Source: DATKNA01 sp963755755 (GTDB lineage: Bacteria; Actinomycetota; Actinomycetes; Actinomycetales; Kineosporiaceae). From it: 64,000 nt of DNA. Positions 20,652 to 29,070 of this stretch are shown here, piece by piece. The notes below the pieces were generated by a model. It saw only the letters and a list, made by a program, of their open reading frames with translations, searched no databases and was not told where the DNA came from. The stretch covers positions 119,832 through 183,831 of the forward strand of contig CAVWLJ010000003.1 in assembly GCA_963755755.1 (NCBI GenBank), read 5' to 3'. Every line of letters begins with the position of its first letter. Position 1 is the stretch's first letter. The position numbers and the translations under genes are program-made.

Positions 20652-21371
20652 TCAGGAGGGCCGCACCAGCGGAGCGAGGACGACGGGCAGCAGCGCCGCG
20701 GCCTGACCGGCGTCCACCCACGACCCGGCGATGAGGGGCTGCGGCGGGGCGACGAGCCCCGGCCACCTCCACCGGAGCACCAGTTCGCTGTCGGCGCCCC
20801 CGACCCGCTCGCCGCGCACGTACCTCAGGTACCCGACCTGCACCGGCGGCCCGCCGTACCGCCAGGCGGACCCGAGCACGTCGCCGCCGAGCGCGGCCAG
20901 CGCGACCTGAGGATCAGCATCCGGCACCAGCGACGCCCGGGGCAGCCGGAAGCCCTCCGTCCCCGTCGCCCCGTCCGGCAGCACGAGCACCTGCGCCCGC
21001 GCCACCGCGAGGAGGTGCACCGCGCGCACCGGCCCGGGCGGCGACAGCGCCGACCGCAGCGTGTCCAGCCGCGCCCCGTCGGGCTGGGCGAAGCTCCCCA
21101 GCACCCGTTCCCCACGGCGCTTGGGACGCCGAAGGCCAGAGCGTTGCAGCCGCCGGACGAGCTCACGACCCGGCACCGGTACGGCCCCCGCGGCCACCAT
21201 GGCGGCGTACCGCTCCTCGGGAACGTCGTAGTGGTCGCCCTCGAAGCTGCGGCCTGGGACGCCGGCGCGGCGGGCGAAGGCGTGGAGCTCGTCGAGCGAG
21301 ACGTCGCTGGCGAGGTGCGACCAGAGGCGCCCGTGAGCCGGCCAGCCGGGCGGATCGATGAGGACGGCCAC
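20652..21371 (-). CDS. DUF4031 domain protein
   Basis: 239 residues. The start MAVLIDPPGWPAHGRLWSHL with SLDELHAFARRAGV and FEGDHYDVPEERY is diagnostic of DUF4031, a family without a known activity. The C-terminal half (VRAVHLLAVARAQVLVLPDG, VQVGYLRYVRGERVGGADSE) is NUDIX/beta-rich in appearance, but no Nudix box is visible. The frame is intact. The GTG start is preceded 6 nt upstream by TACGGT (complement of 21378-21383), a likely leaderless promoter. Confidence 0.75.
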   Translation of the reverse strand: MAVLIDPPGWPAHGRLWSHLASDVSLDELHAFARRAGVPGRSFEGDHYDVPEERYAAMVAAGAVPVPGRELVRRLQRSGLRRPKRRGERVLGSFAQPDGARLDTLRSALSPPGPVRAVHLLAVARAQVLVLPDGATGTEGFRLPRASLVPDADPQVALAALGGDVLGSAWRYGGPPVQVGYLRYVRGERVGGADSELVLRWRWPGLVAPPQPLIAGSWVDAGQAAALLPVVLAPLVRPS

Positions 21372-21533
21372 GGCCTTACCGTAGGCCTGCGCCGACCCGG
21401 GCTCGGGCCAGGTGCCGCGGCATCGCGACCCCCCGCTCTCCGTTCTCCCGGACGCGGACGACAGCGAGGCGGAGGTGGCGACGGCTCTCCTGCCGTCGTC
21501 ACCCCCGCCTCGTCTGTGCGTCGCTCGGAGGCC

Positions 21534-21713
21534 TCAGGCCGCCGTGCTCGTTCCCGTCGCGTCCGGCGCCGCCAGCGGCACCTCGACCGTCGGCACGGCC
21601 CACCTCATCTCGAGCTGTGCCCGGCCGTCGCCGTCGCGGACGGGGACCCAACGCGCCACCGGCCGCAACGGAGCAGCGGTCCACTCGCTGCGGGAACCGA
21701 TCGTCGTCGTCAT
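21534..21713 (-). CDS. Small conserved-looking hypothetical protein (59 aa)
   Basis: It begins MTTTIGSRSEWTAAPLRPVA and continues RWVPVRDGDGRAQLEMRWAV. The ribosome site GGGAGGTGG lies at ideal distance before the ATG, and third-position GC is coding-like. Overlapping longer frames on both strands are low-complexity Arg/Gly shadows. Upstream (21729-21745) the hexamer GTTCAC occurs twice 11 bases apart, a possible operator. Family not recognised. It lies divergent from the HelD-like gene. Confidence 0.6.
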   Translation of the reverse strand: MTTTIGSRSEWTAAPLRPVARWVPVRDGDGRAQLEMRWAVPTVEVPLAAPDATGTSTAA

Positions 21714-21896
21714 GGGTCCACCTCCCGTTCACCTTCTGTTCACCTGAGGGAAGATTAGCATTCACGGGAGGAGGGGCGAGAAAGGTCGACCTCCCACGGC
21801 CTGCGGTGCACTCGTTCGGCCGAGGCCGGAGCGGCGCGGGGCGCGGCCCGGATATTCACGCGACCGGCGACAGGACGGCGCGTACCGTAGAACCTC

Positions 21897-24008
21897 GTGC
21901 CTGACGTCGCCGACCCCCTCCGACGCGCCGATCCGACACCCGACACCGACTCCCTCGCCGCCGAGCAGGCGTACCTCGCCGAGGCTCGCGGCCACCTCGC
22001 CCGGATGCGCGAGCGCACCCTGAGCCTGCGGGTCCAGGGCGGCGACGCCGTCTCCGCCGAGTACCTCGCCCAAACGCTGCACAAGCGGGCCCAGTCCCTC
22101 GTCGACGATCCGTCGACCGCCCTGTTCTTCGGACGCACCGACCACGCGGACGGCGAGCGCTGGTACGTCGGACGACGCCACGTCGCGGACGCGACTGGTG
22201 ACCCCGTCGTCGTCGACTGGCGCGCCGACGTCTCCCGCGCCTTCTACCGGGCCTCCCGGAGCGAGCCGATGGGCGTCCTGCGACGCCGCCGCTTCGGCAT
22301 CGAGGCCGGCCGGATCACGGCCTACGAGGACGAGCACCTCACCGACCCCGCGGAGACCGACACCCGCAGCGCGATCCTCGCCCGCGAGATCGAGCGGCCG
22401 CGCGTCGGGCCGATGCGCGACATCGTCGCCACCATCCAGCCGGAGCAGGACGAGATCGTCCGCGCCGACGCCGCCACCACCGTGTGCGTCCAGGGAGCCC
22501 CGGGCACCGGGAAGACCGCCGTCGGCCTGCACCGAGCAGCCTGGCTGCTCTACGCCTACCGCGAGAAGCTGGCGCGCTCCGGCGTCCTCGTCGTCGGCCC
22601 GAACCGGGCCTTCCTCGAGCACGTCGGCGCCGTCCTGCCCAGCCTCGGGGAGGTGGAGGTCCGGCACACCACCGTCGAGGACCTCGTCGCGGGCGAGGCC
22701 GCCCGCACCGCCGCCGACGGCGGCGTGAAGCAGGTGCGCACCGGCGTCGTCCCCGTCCGAGGGTCGGACCCGGTCGCGAGGGCTGTGCTCAAGGGCGACG
22801 AGCGGATGGCGCGGGTGCTCCACGCCGCGGTCTGGGCCCACGTCCAGGCGCCCGAGGAGGCCCTCGTCCTCCCCCGCGGCTCCCACAAGTGGCGGCTGCC
22901 GGCGTACCAGGTCCGTGAGATCGTCGCCGAGCTGCGGGCACGGGGCGCCCGCTACGCAGCCGCCCGGGACATGCTTGCCCAGCGCCTTGCCCACGCGATT
23001 CTCGTGCTCATGGAGGAGGCCGGCGACTCCCCCGACGACCGCGTGCAGGACGCCGTGGCCCGCAGCCGGGAGGTGCGGCGCTACATGGACGCGGTCTGGC
23101 CGGCGCTCGAGCCGCGCGCCGTGCTGTTCCGGCTCTTCACGGACGTCGAGTTCCTCGTCGCCTGCGCGGGCGGGATCCTCGACGACGACGAGCAGGAGCT
23201 CCTGCTGTGGGACCCCGCCCCCCGGTCGCGCGCCTCCGCGCGGTGGTCCCCGGCCGACGTCGTGCTCCTCGACGAGCTCGCCGACGTCCTGCGGCGCACG
23301 CCGAGCCTGGGTCACGTCGTCCTCGACGAGGCGCAGGACCTCTCCCCGATGCAGCTGCGCGCCGTCGGACGCCGATGCTCGACCGGCGCGGCGACGGTGC
23401 TCGGCGACATCGCCCAGGGCACCACCCCCTGGGCGACACCGTCGTGGGAGGTGGCACTCGCGCACCTGGGACACCCCGAGGCCCACCTCGAGGTGCTCGA
23501 CCGCGGGTTCCGGGTGCCCGCCGCCGTCATCGCGTTCGCCGCGCGCCTGCTGCCGGTGATCGCGCCCGGCATGGCGGCGCCGACGTCGGTGCGCGACGAC
23601 CCCGGCAGCCTGGAGCTCGTCGGCGTTCCCACGGCCAAGGGCCTCTGGGCGGCCGTGCTCGACGCCGTCCGCAAGGCCCTCGTCGAGGAGGGATCGGTGG
23701 GCCTCATCGCGCCGGACGGCTGGGTCGTGCGGGCGGAACGGGCCCTGACGGACGCCGGGATCGAGCACGCCCTCGCCGGCGCCCCGCTCCCGGACGAGGG
23801 GCTGCCGCCGCGGGTGTCCGTCGTCCCCGCGACCACGGCCAAGGGCCTCGAGTACGACCGGGTCGTCGTCGTCGAACCGGCGCAGATCGCCGACGACGAG
23901 CCCGACGTCCGGACCGGCCTGCGCCGGCTCTACGTCGTCCTCACCCGCGCCGTCAGCGGACTCGCCGTCGTCCACGCCCGCCCGCTCCCACGCGAACTGA
24001 CGGACTGA
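21897..24008 (+). CDS. HelD/HelR-type RNA polymerase recycling ATPase (UvrD-like)
   Basis: 703 residues, SF1-like. The N-terminal segment (YLAEARGHLARMRERTLSLR) is the arm that reaches into RNA polymerase; the split ATPase carries Walker A QGAPGTGKTAVGLH (about 197-210), a Walker B/DEAQ motif LGHVVLDEAQDLSPMQLRAV and C-terminal TAKGLEYDRVVVVEP and LYVVLTRAVSGL. Known homologues remove stalled or rifamycin-bound RNA polymerase and can give rifamycin tolerance. The GTG start follows TACCGT by 8 nt, suggesting leaderless expression. I do not see a Rif-associated inverted repeat upstream. The frame is intact. Confidence 0.88.
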   Translation: MPDVADPLRRADPTPDTDSLAAEQAYLAEARGHLARMRERTLSLRVQGGDAVSAEYLAQTLHKRAQSLVDDPSTALFFGRTDHADGERWYVGRRHVADATGDPVVVDWRADVSRAFYRASRSEPMGVLRRRRFGIEAGRITAYEDEHLTDPAETDTRSAILAREIERPRVGPMRDIVATIQPEQDEIVRADAATTVCVQGAPGTGKTAVGLHRAAWLLYAYREKLARSGVLVVGPNRAFLEHVGAVLPSLGEVEVRHTTVEDLVAGEAARTAADGGVKQVRTGVVPVRGSDPVARAVLKGDERMARVLHAAVWAHVQAPEEALVLPRGSHKWRLPAYQVREIVAELRARGARYAAARDMLAQRLAHAILVLMEEAGDSPDDRVQDAVARSREVRRYMDAVWPALEPRAVLFRLFTDVEFLVACAGGILDDDEQELLLWDPAPRSRASARWSPADVVLLDELADVLRRTPSLGHVVLDEAQDLSPMQLRAVGRRCSTGAATVLGDIAQGTTPWATPSWEVALAHLGHPEAHLEVLDRGFRVPAAVIAFAARLLPVIAPGMAAPTSVRDDPGSLELVGVPTAKGLWAAVLDAVRKALVEEGSVGLIAPDGWVVRAERALTDAGIEHALAGAPLPDEGLPPRVSVVPATTAKGLEYDRVVVVEPAQIADDEPDVRTGLRRLYVVLTRAVSGLAVVHARPLPRELTD

Positions 24009-24101
24009 CGCACTGACGCACTGACTCGCGCTCACGGACTGACCGGAGCGGCGGCCCGCCCACCCCCTGACCCGACCGCGCGACTCGTTCCCCGAGAGGT
24101 C

Positions 24102-24139
24102 TTGACCTTGCTGCATCTCCGAGTACTCTAAATCGAGTA
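24102..24139 (+). promoter_or_regulatory. padR promoter with overlapping TACTC-N6-GAGTA operator
   Basis: TTGACC (24102-24107), 16 bases, then TACTCT (24124-24129) fit an SigA-type promoter. A perfect inverted repeat TACTC-N6-GAGTA (24124-24139) covers the -10 and likely start site, 20 bases before the padR ATG. This is the usual arrangement for PadR autorepression. GAGATGGAGGTG further downstream supplies the ribosome site. Confidence 0.65.
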
Positions 24140-24159
24140 ATCGAGATGGAGGTGTAGCG

Positions 24160-24837
24160 ATGACACGTCGACGGGTCTCCAACCCGCTGGCCCTCGCCGT
24201 GCTGGGGTGCCTCACGGAGAAGCCGATGCACCCCTACGAGATCTCCACGACGCTGCGCACCCGCGGCAAGGAGAAGAGCATCAAGCTCAACTACGGCTCG
24301 CTGTACGCCGTGGTCGAGTCGCTCCAGAAGCACGGGCTCATCGCCGCCCGCGAGACCACCCGGGACGGGCGGCGTCCCGAGCGGACCGTCTACGAGATCA
24401 CCGGTGCGGGCGTGGAGGAGTTCGAGGACTGGCTCGCCGAGCTGCTGTCCACGCCCGTGCGCGACTTCACCTCGCTCGAGGCCGGGCTGTCGCTGATGCC
24501 CGGGCTGCCACCGGACGAGGTCGCCCGGCTGCTCGACGACCGGTGCGTCAAGCTCCGCAGCGAGCTGCGCGCCCTCGACGCCGAGCTCGCCGAGTCGGAG
24601 GCCCTGCAGCTCCCGGCGCTCTTCGTCATCGAGAGCACCTACCGGCGGCACATGCTCGAGGCCGAGCTCACCTTCGTGACCGAGCTCGCGCAGGGCATCC
24701 GGAGCTCCTCGTTCCCGGGGACGAAGACGTGGCGGCGGCTGCACGAGCTGGTCGCCGAGGGCACCTCGTTCGAACAGATCATGGCCGACCCCGTCCGCCA
24801 CCTCGGCGAGGAGGCCAAGCCCTTCCTCCCGCAGTAG
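24160..24837 (+). CDS. PadR family transcriptional regulator
   Basis: 225 residues. N-terminal winged helix: LAVLGCLTEKPMHPYEISTT, SIKLNYGSLYAVVESLQKHG, and a wing RRPERTVYEITGAGVEEF. The C-terminal part (about 95-225) is the helical Vir_C-like dimerisation region (RLLDDRCVKLRSELRALDAE). These regulators repress drug-efflux or stress genes and usually themselves. The same-strand genes downstream are an alpha/beta hydrolase and a DrrAB-type ABC exporter, the likely targets, but a terminator separates them. The frame is intact. Confidence 0.9.
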   Translation: MTRRRVSNPLALAVLGCLTEKPMHPYEISTTLRTRGKEKSIKLNYGSLYAVVESLQKHGLIAARETTRDGRRPERTVYEITGAGVEEFEDWLAELLSTPVRDFTSLEAGLSLMPGLPPDEVARLLDDRCVKLRSELRALDAELAESEALQLPALFVIESTYRRHMLEAELTFVTELAQGIRSSSFPGTKTWRRLHELVAEGTSFEQIMADPVRHLGEEAKPFLPQ

Positions 24838-24856
24838 GAGAGCAGTACAGAGAACA

Positions 24857-24890
24857 GCCCCTGACCGGTGCGGCAACACCGATCAGGGGC
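24857..24890 (+). terminator. Hairpin terminator after padR
   Basis: Arms 24857-24870 and 24877-24890 pair over 14 bp with one G-T type mismatch (GCCCCTGACCGGTG and its partner) around a 6-base loop, 20 bases after the padR stop. Confidence 0.75.
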
Positions 24891-25000
24891 CCGTCACCCG
24901 AGCCGGGGCCACCCATCAGACAGGCCCGATCCGAGGCGCACCCCCACGATAAGCGCCACGGCCGGCTCCCCACCGATCCACGCATCGAGAGGGAACCGTG

Positions 25001-25874
25001 ATGCCCACAGCGCCACCGTCCACCGTCCAGACCGTCGTGTCCGCCGACGGCACCGAGATCGGCTACGAGCTCCGCGGCTCGGGGCCGGGACTGGTCCTCG
25101 TCCAAGGCACGATGGGGACCGCCTACAACTTCCGGGACCTCGCCGAGGCCCTGGCCGGCACGTTCACCGTCGTCCTGCCCGACCGCCGGGGCCGGGGATA
25201 CAGCGGGCCCGGGCGCAGCCCCTACGGGCTGGACCGCGAGATCGAGGACCTCGCGTGCGTCCTCGCCGCCACCGGAGCGCAGCGCGTGTTCGGCCTGAGT
25301 TCCGGCGCGATCATCGCACTCTGGGCGGCCCGCCGGCTGCCCGCCGTCCACGCGGTCGCCGCCTACGAACCGCCGCTGTTCCCGACCCCCGAGAGCCTCC
25401 CCCACCGGGAGCTGAAGGCCTTCGACGCCGCGATCGCCGCCGGGCGGCTGCCCACGGCGCTCGTGCTGGCGATGAAGGCCGGGCAGTTCGCCCCGCCGCC
25501 GGTGGCGGCCGTGCCCACGCCGATCCTCGCCCCGCTCGTGGGCCTCGGCCTGCGGCGCGAGGCGAAGCACCCGCCGACGGGGTACGCCACGATGACCGAC
25601 CTCGCCCCCGCGCTGGTCCACGACTTCGCGCTGCTCCGCGAGGTCGCAGGCCGGAGCGCGGAACTGCGGGACGTCGCCGTCCCCGTGCTGCTGCTCGGCG
25701 GGAGCCGCAGCCAGGCCTATCTCGAGCGCGCCCTCACGCTCGCGGCGAGCGCCGCTGCCCACAGCCCGGCGGGTCGAGCTGCCCGGTCTCGATCACGGCG
25801 CCGCCTGGAACGCCGACCGGCGCGGCAACCCGGCGCCCGTGGCCGCCGAGCTGGCCCGCTTCTTCGCGTCCTGA
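25001..25874 (+). CDS. Alpha/beta hydrolase, one apparent frameshift near the 3' end
   Basis: About 290 residues. Fold elements: GPGLVLVQGTMGTAYNF, VVLPDRRGRGYSGPGR, nucleophile elbow RVFGLSSGAIIALW, strand VAVPVLLLGGSRSQAYLERA; after a one-base skip near 25770 the His motif VELPGLDHGAAWNA and the end ELARFFAS. The activity is unknown; the set-up resembles small esterases or haloperoxidase-like enzymes. ATG 25001 has GAGAGGGA upstream; GTG 24998 is the alternative. It lies between padR and the ABC exporter and may be in the same regulon. Confidence 0.78.
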
Positions 25875-25946
25875 CCGCCGGACCTTTCCCCTCCCCAGCC
25901 ATCCGTAGCCGCTCCGCGGCTCCCCTCGCGACCCCAGGGAACCCTC

Positions 25947-26933
25947 ATGTCCGAACCCGCCATGTCCGAACCCGCCATCGTCACCGACGACCTGGTCAAG
26001 ACCTATCCGGGCGGCCGCCGCAAGGCGCCCCGCGTCCGCGCCCTCGACGGGCTCACCGTCGAGGTGCCCGTCGGCACCGTGTTCGCCCTCCTCGGGCCCA
26101 ACGGCGCAGGCAAGTCCACCACCGTCAAGATCCTCACGACCCTGTCGCGGCCGGACGGCGGGAGCGCCCGCGTCGCCGGCCACGACGTCCTGCGCCGACC
26201 GGACGCCGTCCGGCACGCCATCGGGCTCGTCTCGCAGAAGCCGTCGAGCGACCCGATGGCGACGGGGCGGGAGAACATCGAGCTGGCCGCCCGCGTCCAG
26301 GGGCTCTCCCGGGCCGACGCCCGGGCGCGGGCCCGTGACCTGCTGGGCCGCTTCGAGCTGACCGAGGCCGCCGATCGGCTCGTCAAGACCTGGTCCGGCG
26401 GGATGTCGCGGAAGCTCGACGTCGCGATCGGCCTCGTCCACCGTCCCCAGGTGCTCTTCCTCGACGAGCCGACGACGGGTCTCGACCCACAGGCCCGCGG
26501 CGAGATGTGGGCGGAGATCGGGCGGCTCGCCGCCGGGGAGCGGGTCACCGTACTGCTCACCACGCACTACCTGGACGAGGCCGACCACCTCGCCGGGCGC
26601 GTGGCCATCGTGGACCACGGCCGGATCGTCGTGGAGGGCACGCCCGACGAGCTCAAGAGCGGCCTGCGCGGGGACGCCGTCGACGTCGGCCTCGCATCGG
26701 CGGACCATGCCGCCCGGGCGACGGCGACGCTCGCCCGGCTCGGCCTGCGCGACGTCGTCGTCGAGGGGAACCGCCTCCGAGCCCGTGCGGACGACGGGGC
26801 TCGAGCCGTCCCCGCCGTCCTCACCGCGCTCGACGAGGCCGGGACGCCGGCGACCGCCGTGACCGTGGCCCGTCCGTCGCTCGACGACGTCTACCTGCAG
26901 CACATCGGACACACCCTGGAGGTGGCGGCATGA
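25947..26933 (+). CDS. DrrA-type ABC exporter, ATP-binding subunit
   Basis: 328 residues. Walker A LLGPNGAGKSTTVK (about 48-61), Q-loop GLVSQKPSSD, signature WSGGMSRKLDVAIG, Walker B VLFLDEPTTGLDP, H-loop LLTTHYLDEADHL, then the C-terminal DUF4162-like region of daunorubicin-type exporters. It powers the permease encoded next, overlapping by ATGA. A 15-bp tandem duplication repeats MSEPA, giving two in-frame ATG starts (25947 and 25962); the AGGGAA ribosome site suits the first. Substrate unknown, probably a hydrophobic drug or lipid. Confidence 0.93.
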   Translation: MSEPAMSEPAIVTDDLVKTYPGGRRKAPRVRALDGLTVEVPVGTVFALLGPNGAGKSTTVKILTTLSRPDGGSARVAGHDVLRRPDAVRHAIGLVSQKPSSDPMATGRENIELAARVQGLSRADARARARDLLGRFELTEAADRLVKTWSGGMSRKLDVAIGLVHRPQVLFLDEPTTGLDPQARGEMWAEIGRLAAGERVTVLLTTHYLDEADHLAGRVAIVDHGRIVVEGTPDELKSGLRGDAVDVGLASADHAARATATLARLGLRDVVVEGNRLRARADDGARAVPAVLTALDEAGTPATAVTVARPSLDDVYLQHIGHTLEVAA

Positions 26934-27766
26934 CCGCGACCACGCTCGAGCCCCGCGCTACCGGCGTCTCGGACCGGCCCCGGCGCGGCTCCCTCGCCCG
27001 GCACTCCGCGTTCCTCGCGATCCGTTCGCTCAAGGCGCTCTGGCGCCAGCCGGCCTTCGCCGTCGCGACCCTGGTGCAACCGATCATCTGGCTGCTCCTG
27101 TTCGGGGCCCTGTTCGAGCGGGTCGTCGAGATCCCCGGCTTCGACGCGACCGGGACCTCCTACCTGGAGTTCCTCACGCCCGGGGTCGTCGTCATGACCG
27201 CCCTGTTCTCCAGCGGCTGGGCCGGCACCGTGCTCATCGAGGACATGAACCGCGGCGTGATGGACCGGTTCCTCGCCTCCCCCGTGCGGCGCGGTGCGCT
27301 CATGGCCGGCACGCTCGCCTATCAGGCGGCGACGACGATCGTGCAAACGGTCGTCGTGCTCGTCGTCGCGGTTCTCGCGGGCGCCCGGTTCCCCGGCGGC
27401 GCGGCCGGCATGCTCGTCACGCTCGTGGCGGCCTGCCTCATCTCAGTGATCATGGCGTCGTTCTCGAACGCGCTGGCGCTGCTGCTGCGCTCCCAGGAGG
27501 CGCTCATCGGGGTCAGCCAGTTCGTCGTCCTGCCGTTGCAGTTCCTCTCCTCGGCGCTCCTGGCGACGGCGCTCGCCGCCTCCTGGGTGGCGGACGTGGC
27601 CCGGTACAACCCCGTCGACTGGGCCGTGGTCGCGTCGCGCGAGGCCCTCTCCGCCGGCACCGACTGGGGCGCCGTCTGGCCCCGGCTCGGTCTGCTGGCC
27701 GGTCTCGCCCTGGTCATGGCCTGGCTCGGCACGCGTGCGTTCCGGACCTACCAGCGCTCGCTGTGA
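26930..27766 (+). CDS. DrrB-type ABC-2 exporter, permease subunit
   Basis: 278 residues with about six membrane segments: VATLVQPIIWLLLFGALFER, LEFLTPGVVVMTALFSSGW, TTIVQTVVVLVVAVLAGA, MLVTLVAACLISVIMASFSN, ISQ-like FVVLPLQFLSSALLATALAA and LGLLAGLALVMAWLGTRAF. An ABC-2 signature region RGVMDRFLASPVRRGALM is visible. Translation is coupled to the ATPase (ATGA overlap). A hairpin follows 7 bases after the stop. Confidence 0.92.
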   Translation: MTATTLEPRATGVSDRPRRGSLARHSAFLAIRSLKALWRQPAFAVATLVQPIIWLLLFGALFERVVEIPGFDATGTSYLEFLTPGVVVMTALFSSGWAGTVLIEDMNRGVMDRFLASPVRRGALMAGTLAYQAATTIVQTVVVLVVAVLAGARFPGGAAGMLVTLVAACLISVIMASFSNALALLLRSQEALIGVSQFVVLPLQFLSSALLATALAASWVADVARYNPVDWAVVASREALSAGTDWGAVWPRLGLLAGLALVMAWLGTRAFRTYQRSL

Positions 27767-27772
27767 CCGCGC

Positions 27773-27808
27773 GTCCGGCGGCGCTCCCTGACGGGGGCGC
27801 CGCCGGAC
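27773..27808 (+). terminator. Hairpin terminator after the ABC exporter
   Basis: A perfect 12-bp inverted repeat (27773-27784 and 27797-27808, arm GTCCGGCGGCGC) with a 12-base loop lies just after the permease stop. Confidence 0.75.
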
Positions 27809-27943
27809 ACGAGCTTCGTCAACGGCCTCATCGGCGGGCTGATCGCCGGCACGGTCGCCGGTGTGGTCGTGCTCGTCGTCGGCTTCCTGCGCGCCAGGCG
27901 CGCCCCCGACCCGGCCGCCGTGCCCGACGAGGACGATCTGTGA
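27806..27943 (+). CDS. Tiny single-pass membrane protein, start codon not visible
   Basis: The frame reads DTSFVNGLIGGLIAGTVAGV then VVLVVGFLRARR and ends PDEDDL, a clear glycine-rich membrane helix with a charged tail. Its stop TGA is overlapped by the GTG of the XRE gene (GTGA), the hallmark of a real coupled pair. No ATG/GTG/TTG is in frame upstream, so a base error or an internal GTG start is likely. Family not recognised. Confidence 0.4.
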   Translation, partial: DTSFVNGLIGGLIAGTVAGVVVLVVGFLRARRAPDPAAVPDEDDL

Positions 27944-28176
27944 CACCTCGCGCGGGCGGGCCCGTCCGCGCGACGGTGTCGGACGGCGCGGCGGCCACCC
28001 TGGTCCGGAACCGGCGCAAGGAGGTCGGCCTCACCCAGCAGCAGCTCGCGGACGCCGTGGGCGTCAGCCGCCAGACCGTGATCTCGTTGGAGAGCGGCGA
28101 CTACGCACCGTCGGTGTACCTGGCCCTGGCGGTCGCGCGGGCGCTGGAGACGACCGTCGAAGCCCTCTGGAGCTAG
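27940..28176 (+). CDS. Small XRE-family helix-turn-helix regulator
   Basis: 78 residues. The HTH_3 domain fills the C-terminus: LVRNRRKEVGLTQQQLADAV, GVSRQTVISLESGDYAPSVY, LALAVARALETTVEALW. Such one-domain proteins (YgzD-like) often accompany a small membrane protein, as here. The GTG overlaps the upstream stop; a longer upstream extension is Arg-rich shadow sequence. Its stop shares a CTAG with the convergent coxG stop. Confidence 0.85.
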   Translation: MTPRAGGPVRATVSDGAAATLVRNRRKEVGLTQQQLADAVGVSRQTVISLESGDYAPSVYLALAVARALETTVEALWS

Positions 28177-29039
28177 CGGGTCCGGCGCCGCACCAGCCAG
28201 ACGACGAACACGGCGAGCAGCCCGGCCAGCACGGCAGGTCCGTACCGCTTGGCCAGCGTCGGGAGCACGACGGCACCGAGGTCGAGTTCCGCCACCTGCT
28301 CGGGGGCAGCGGTGGGAGCGGGGGCCGTGCCGGCGAACGCGGGGGGCGCGGGAGTCGGGGTGGCCGAGGCCTCGCCCGCGGACTCCGAGGCGTCGGGCAC
28401 CGCCGAGGTCGTCGCCGGCATGGTCGCCGCCGGCGTGGTCGCGGCGGACTCGTCGGCGGACGCCGCGGCGTCCGCGACGGCACCGTTGGCGAGGGCCGTC
28501 GCCGGGGCCGGCGCCGGGGACGTCGTGCCGGACGCGTCCGAGGACGTGTCGGAGGACGCATCGGAGGGGGTGTCGGACGCCGAGGGCTCAGGGGGCGCCG
28601 CCATCCGCGACGCGAGGCATGTCGCGAACTGGTCGATGATCTTGCCGCCGACGTCCTGGAGGACGCCGCGCCCGAACTGCGCGGGACGGCCGGTGACCTT
28701 GAGGTCGGTCTCGACGACGACGGTGGTGGCGCTGTCGCCGTCGGGTTCGAGCCGCGCCGTCACGGTCGCACCCGCCGTGCCGTTGCCGCGCTTGTCGCTG
28801 CCGTTGGCCTCGAGCAGCAGCCGGTGGGCCGCCTCGTCGCGCTCGACGAAGCGGCCCTTCCCGGCGTACTGGAGGGAGACGGGGCCCAGCTTCACCTTCA
28901 CCGTCCCGGAGAACTCGTCGCCGCTGACGCCGGTCAGCGCCGCACCCGGGAAGCAGGGGGCGATGCCCTCGACGTCGAGCAGCGTCGACCACGCCTGCTC
29001 GATCGGCGCCGGAACGGTGAAGGTGTGCTGGAGCTCCAC
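28173..29039 (-). CDS. coxG: CoxG-type SRPBCC protein with C-terminal membrane anchor
   Basis: 288 residues. The N-terminal ~150 form the CoxG/SRPBCC pocket domain (VELQHTFTVPAPIEQAWSTL, GIAPCFPGAALTG, EFSGTVKVKLGPVSLQYAGK, TDLKVTGRPAQFGRGVLQDV, IIDQFATCLASRM). An Ala/Pro/Ser/Thr-rich linker of about 100 residues and a tail anchor (YGPAVLAGLLAVFVVWLVRR) follow. CoxG binds CO dehydrogenase to the membrane and can carry a quinone, so an anchor makes sense. The GTG at 29039 follows GAGAGG; upstream extensions overlap coxM and are not needed. It is last in the coxSLMG order. Confidence 0.88.
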   Translation of the reverse strand: MELQHTFTVPAPIEQAWSTLLDVEGIAPCFPGAALTGVSGDEFSGTVKVKLGPVSLQYAGKGRFVERDEAAHRLLLEANGSDKRGNGTAGATVTARLEPDGDSATTVVVETDLKVTGRPAQFGRGVLQDVGGKIIDQFATCLASRMAAPPEPSASDTPSDASSDTSSDASGTTSPAPAPATALANGAVADAAASADESAATTPAATMPATTSAVPDASESAGEASATPTPAPPAFAGTAPAPTAAPEQVAELDLGAVVLPTLAKRYGPAVLAGLLAVFVVWLVRRRTR

Positions 29040-29070
29040 GTCGAACCTCTCCGCTAGCTGGACCGCTGGC

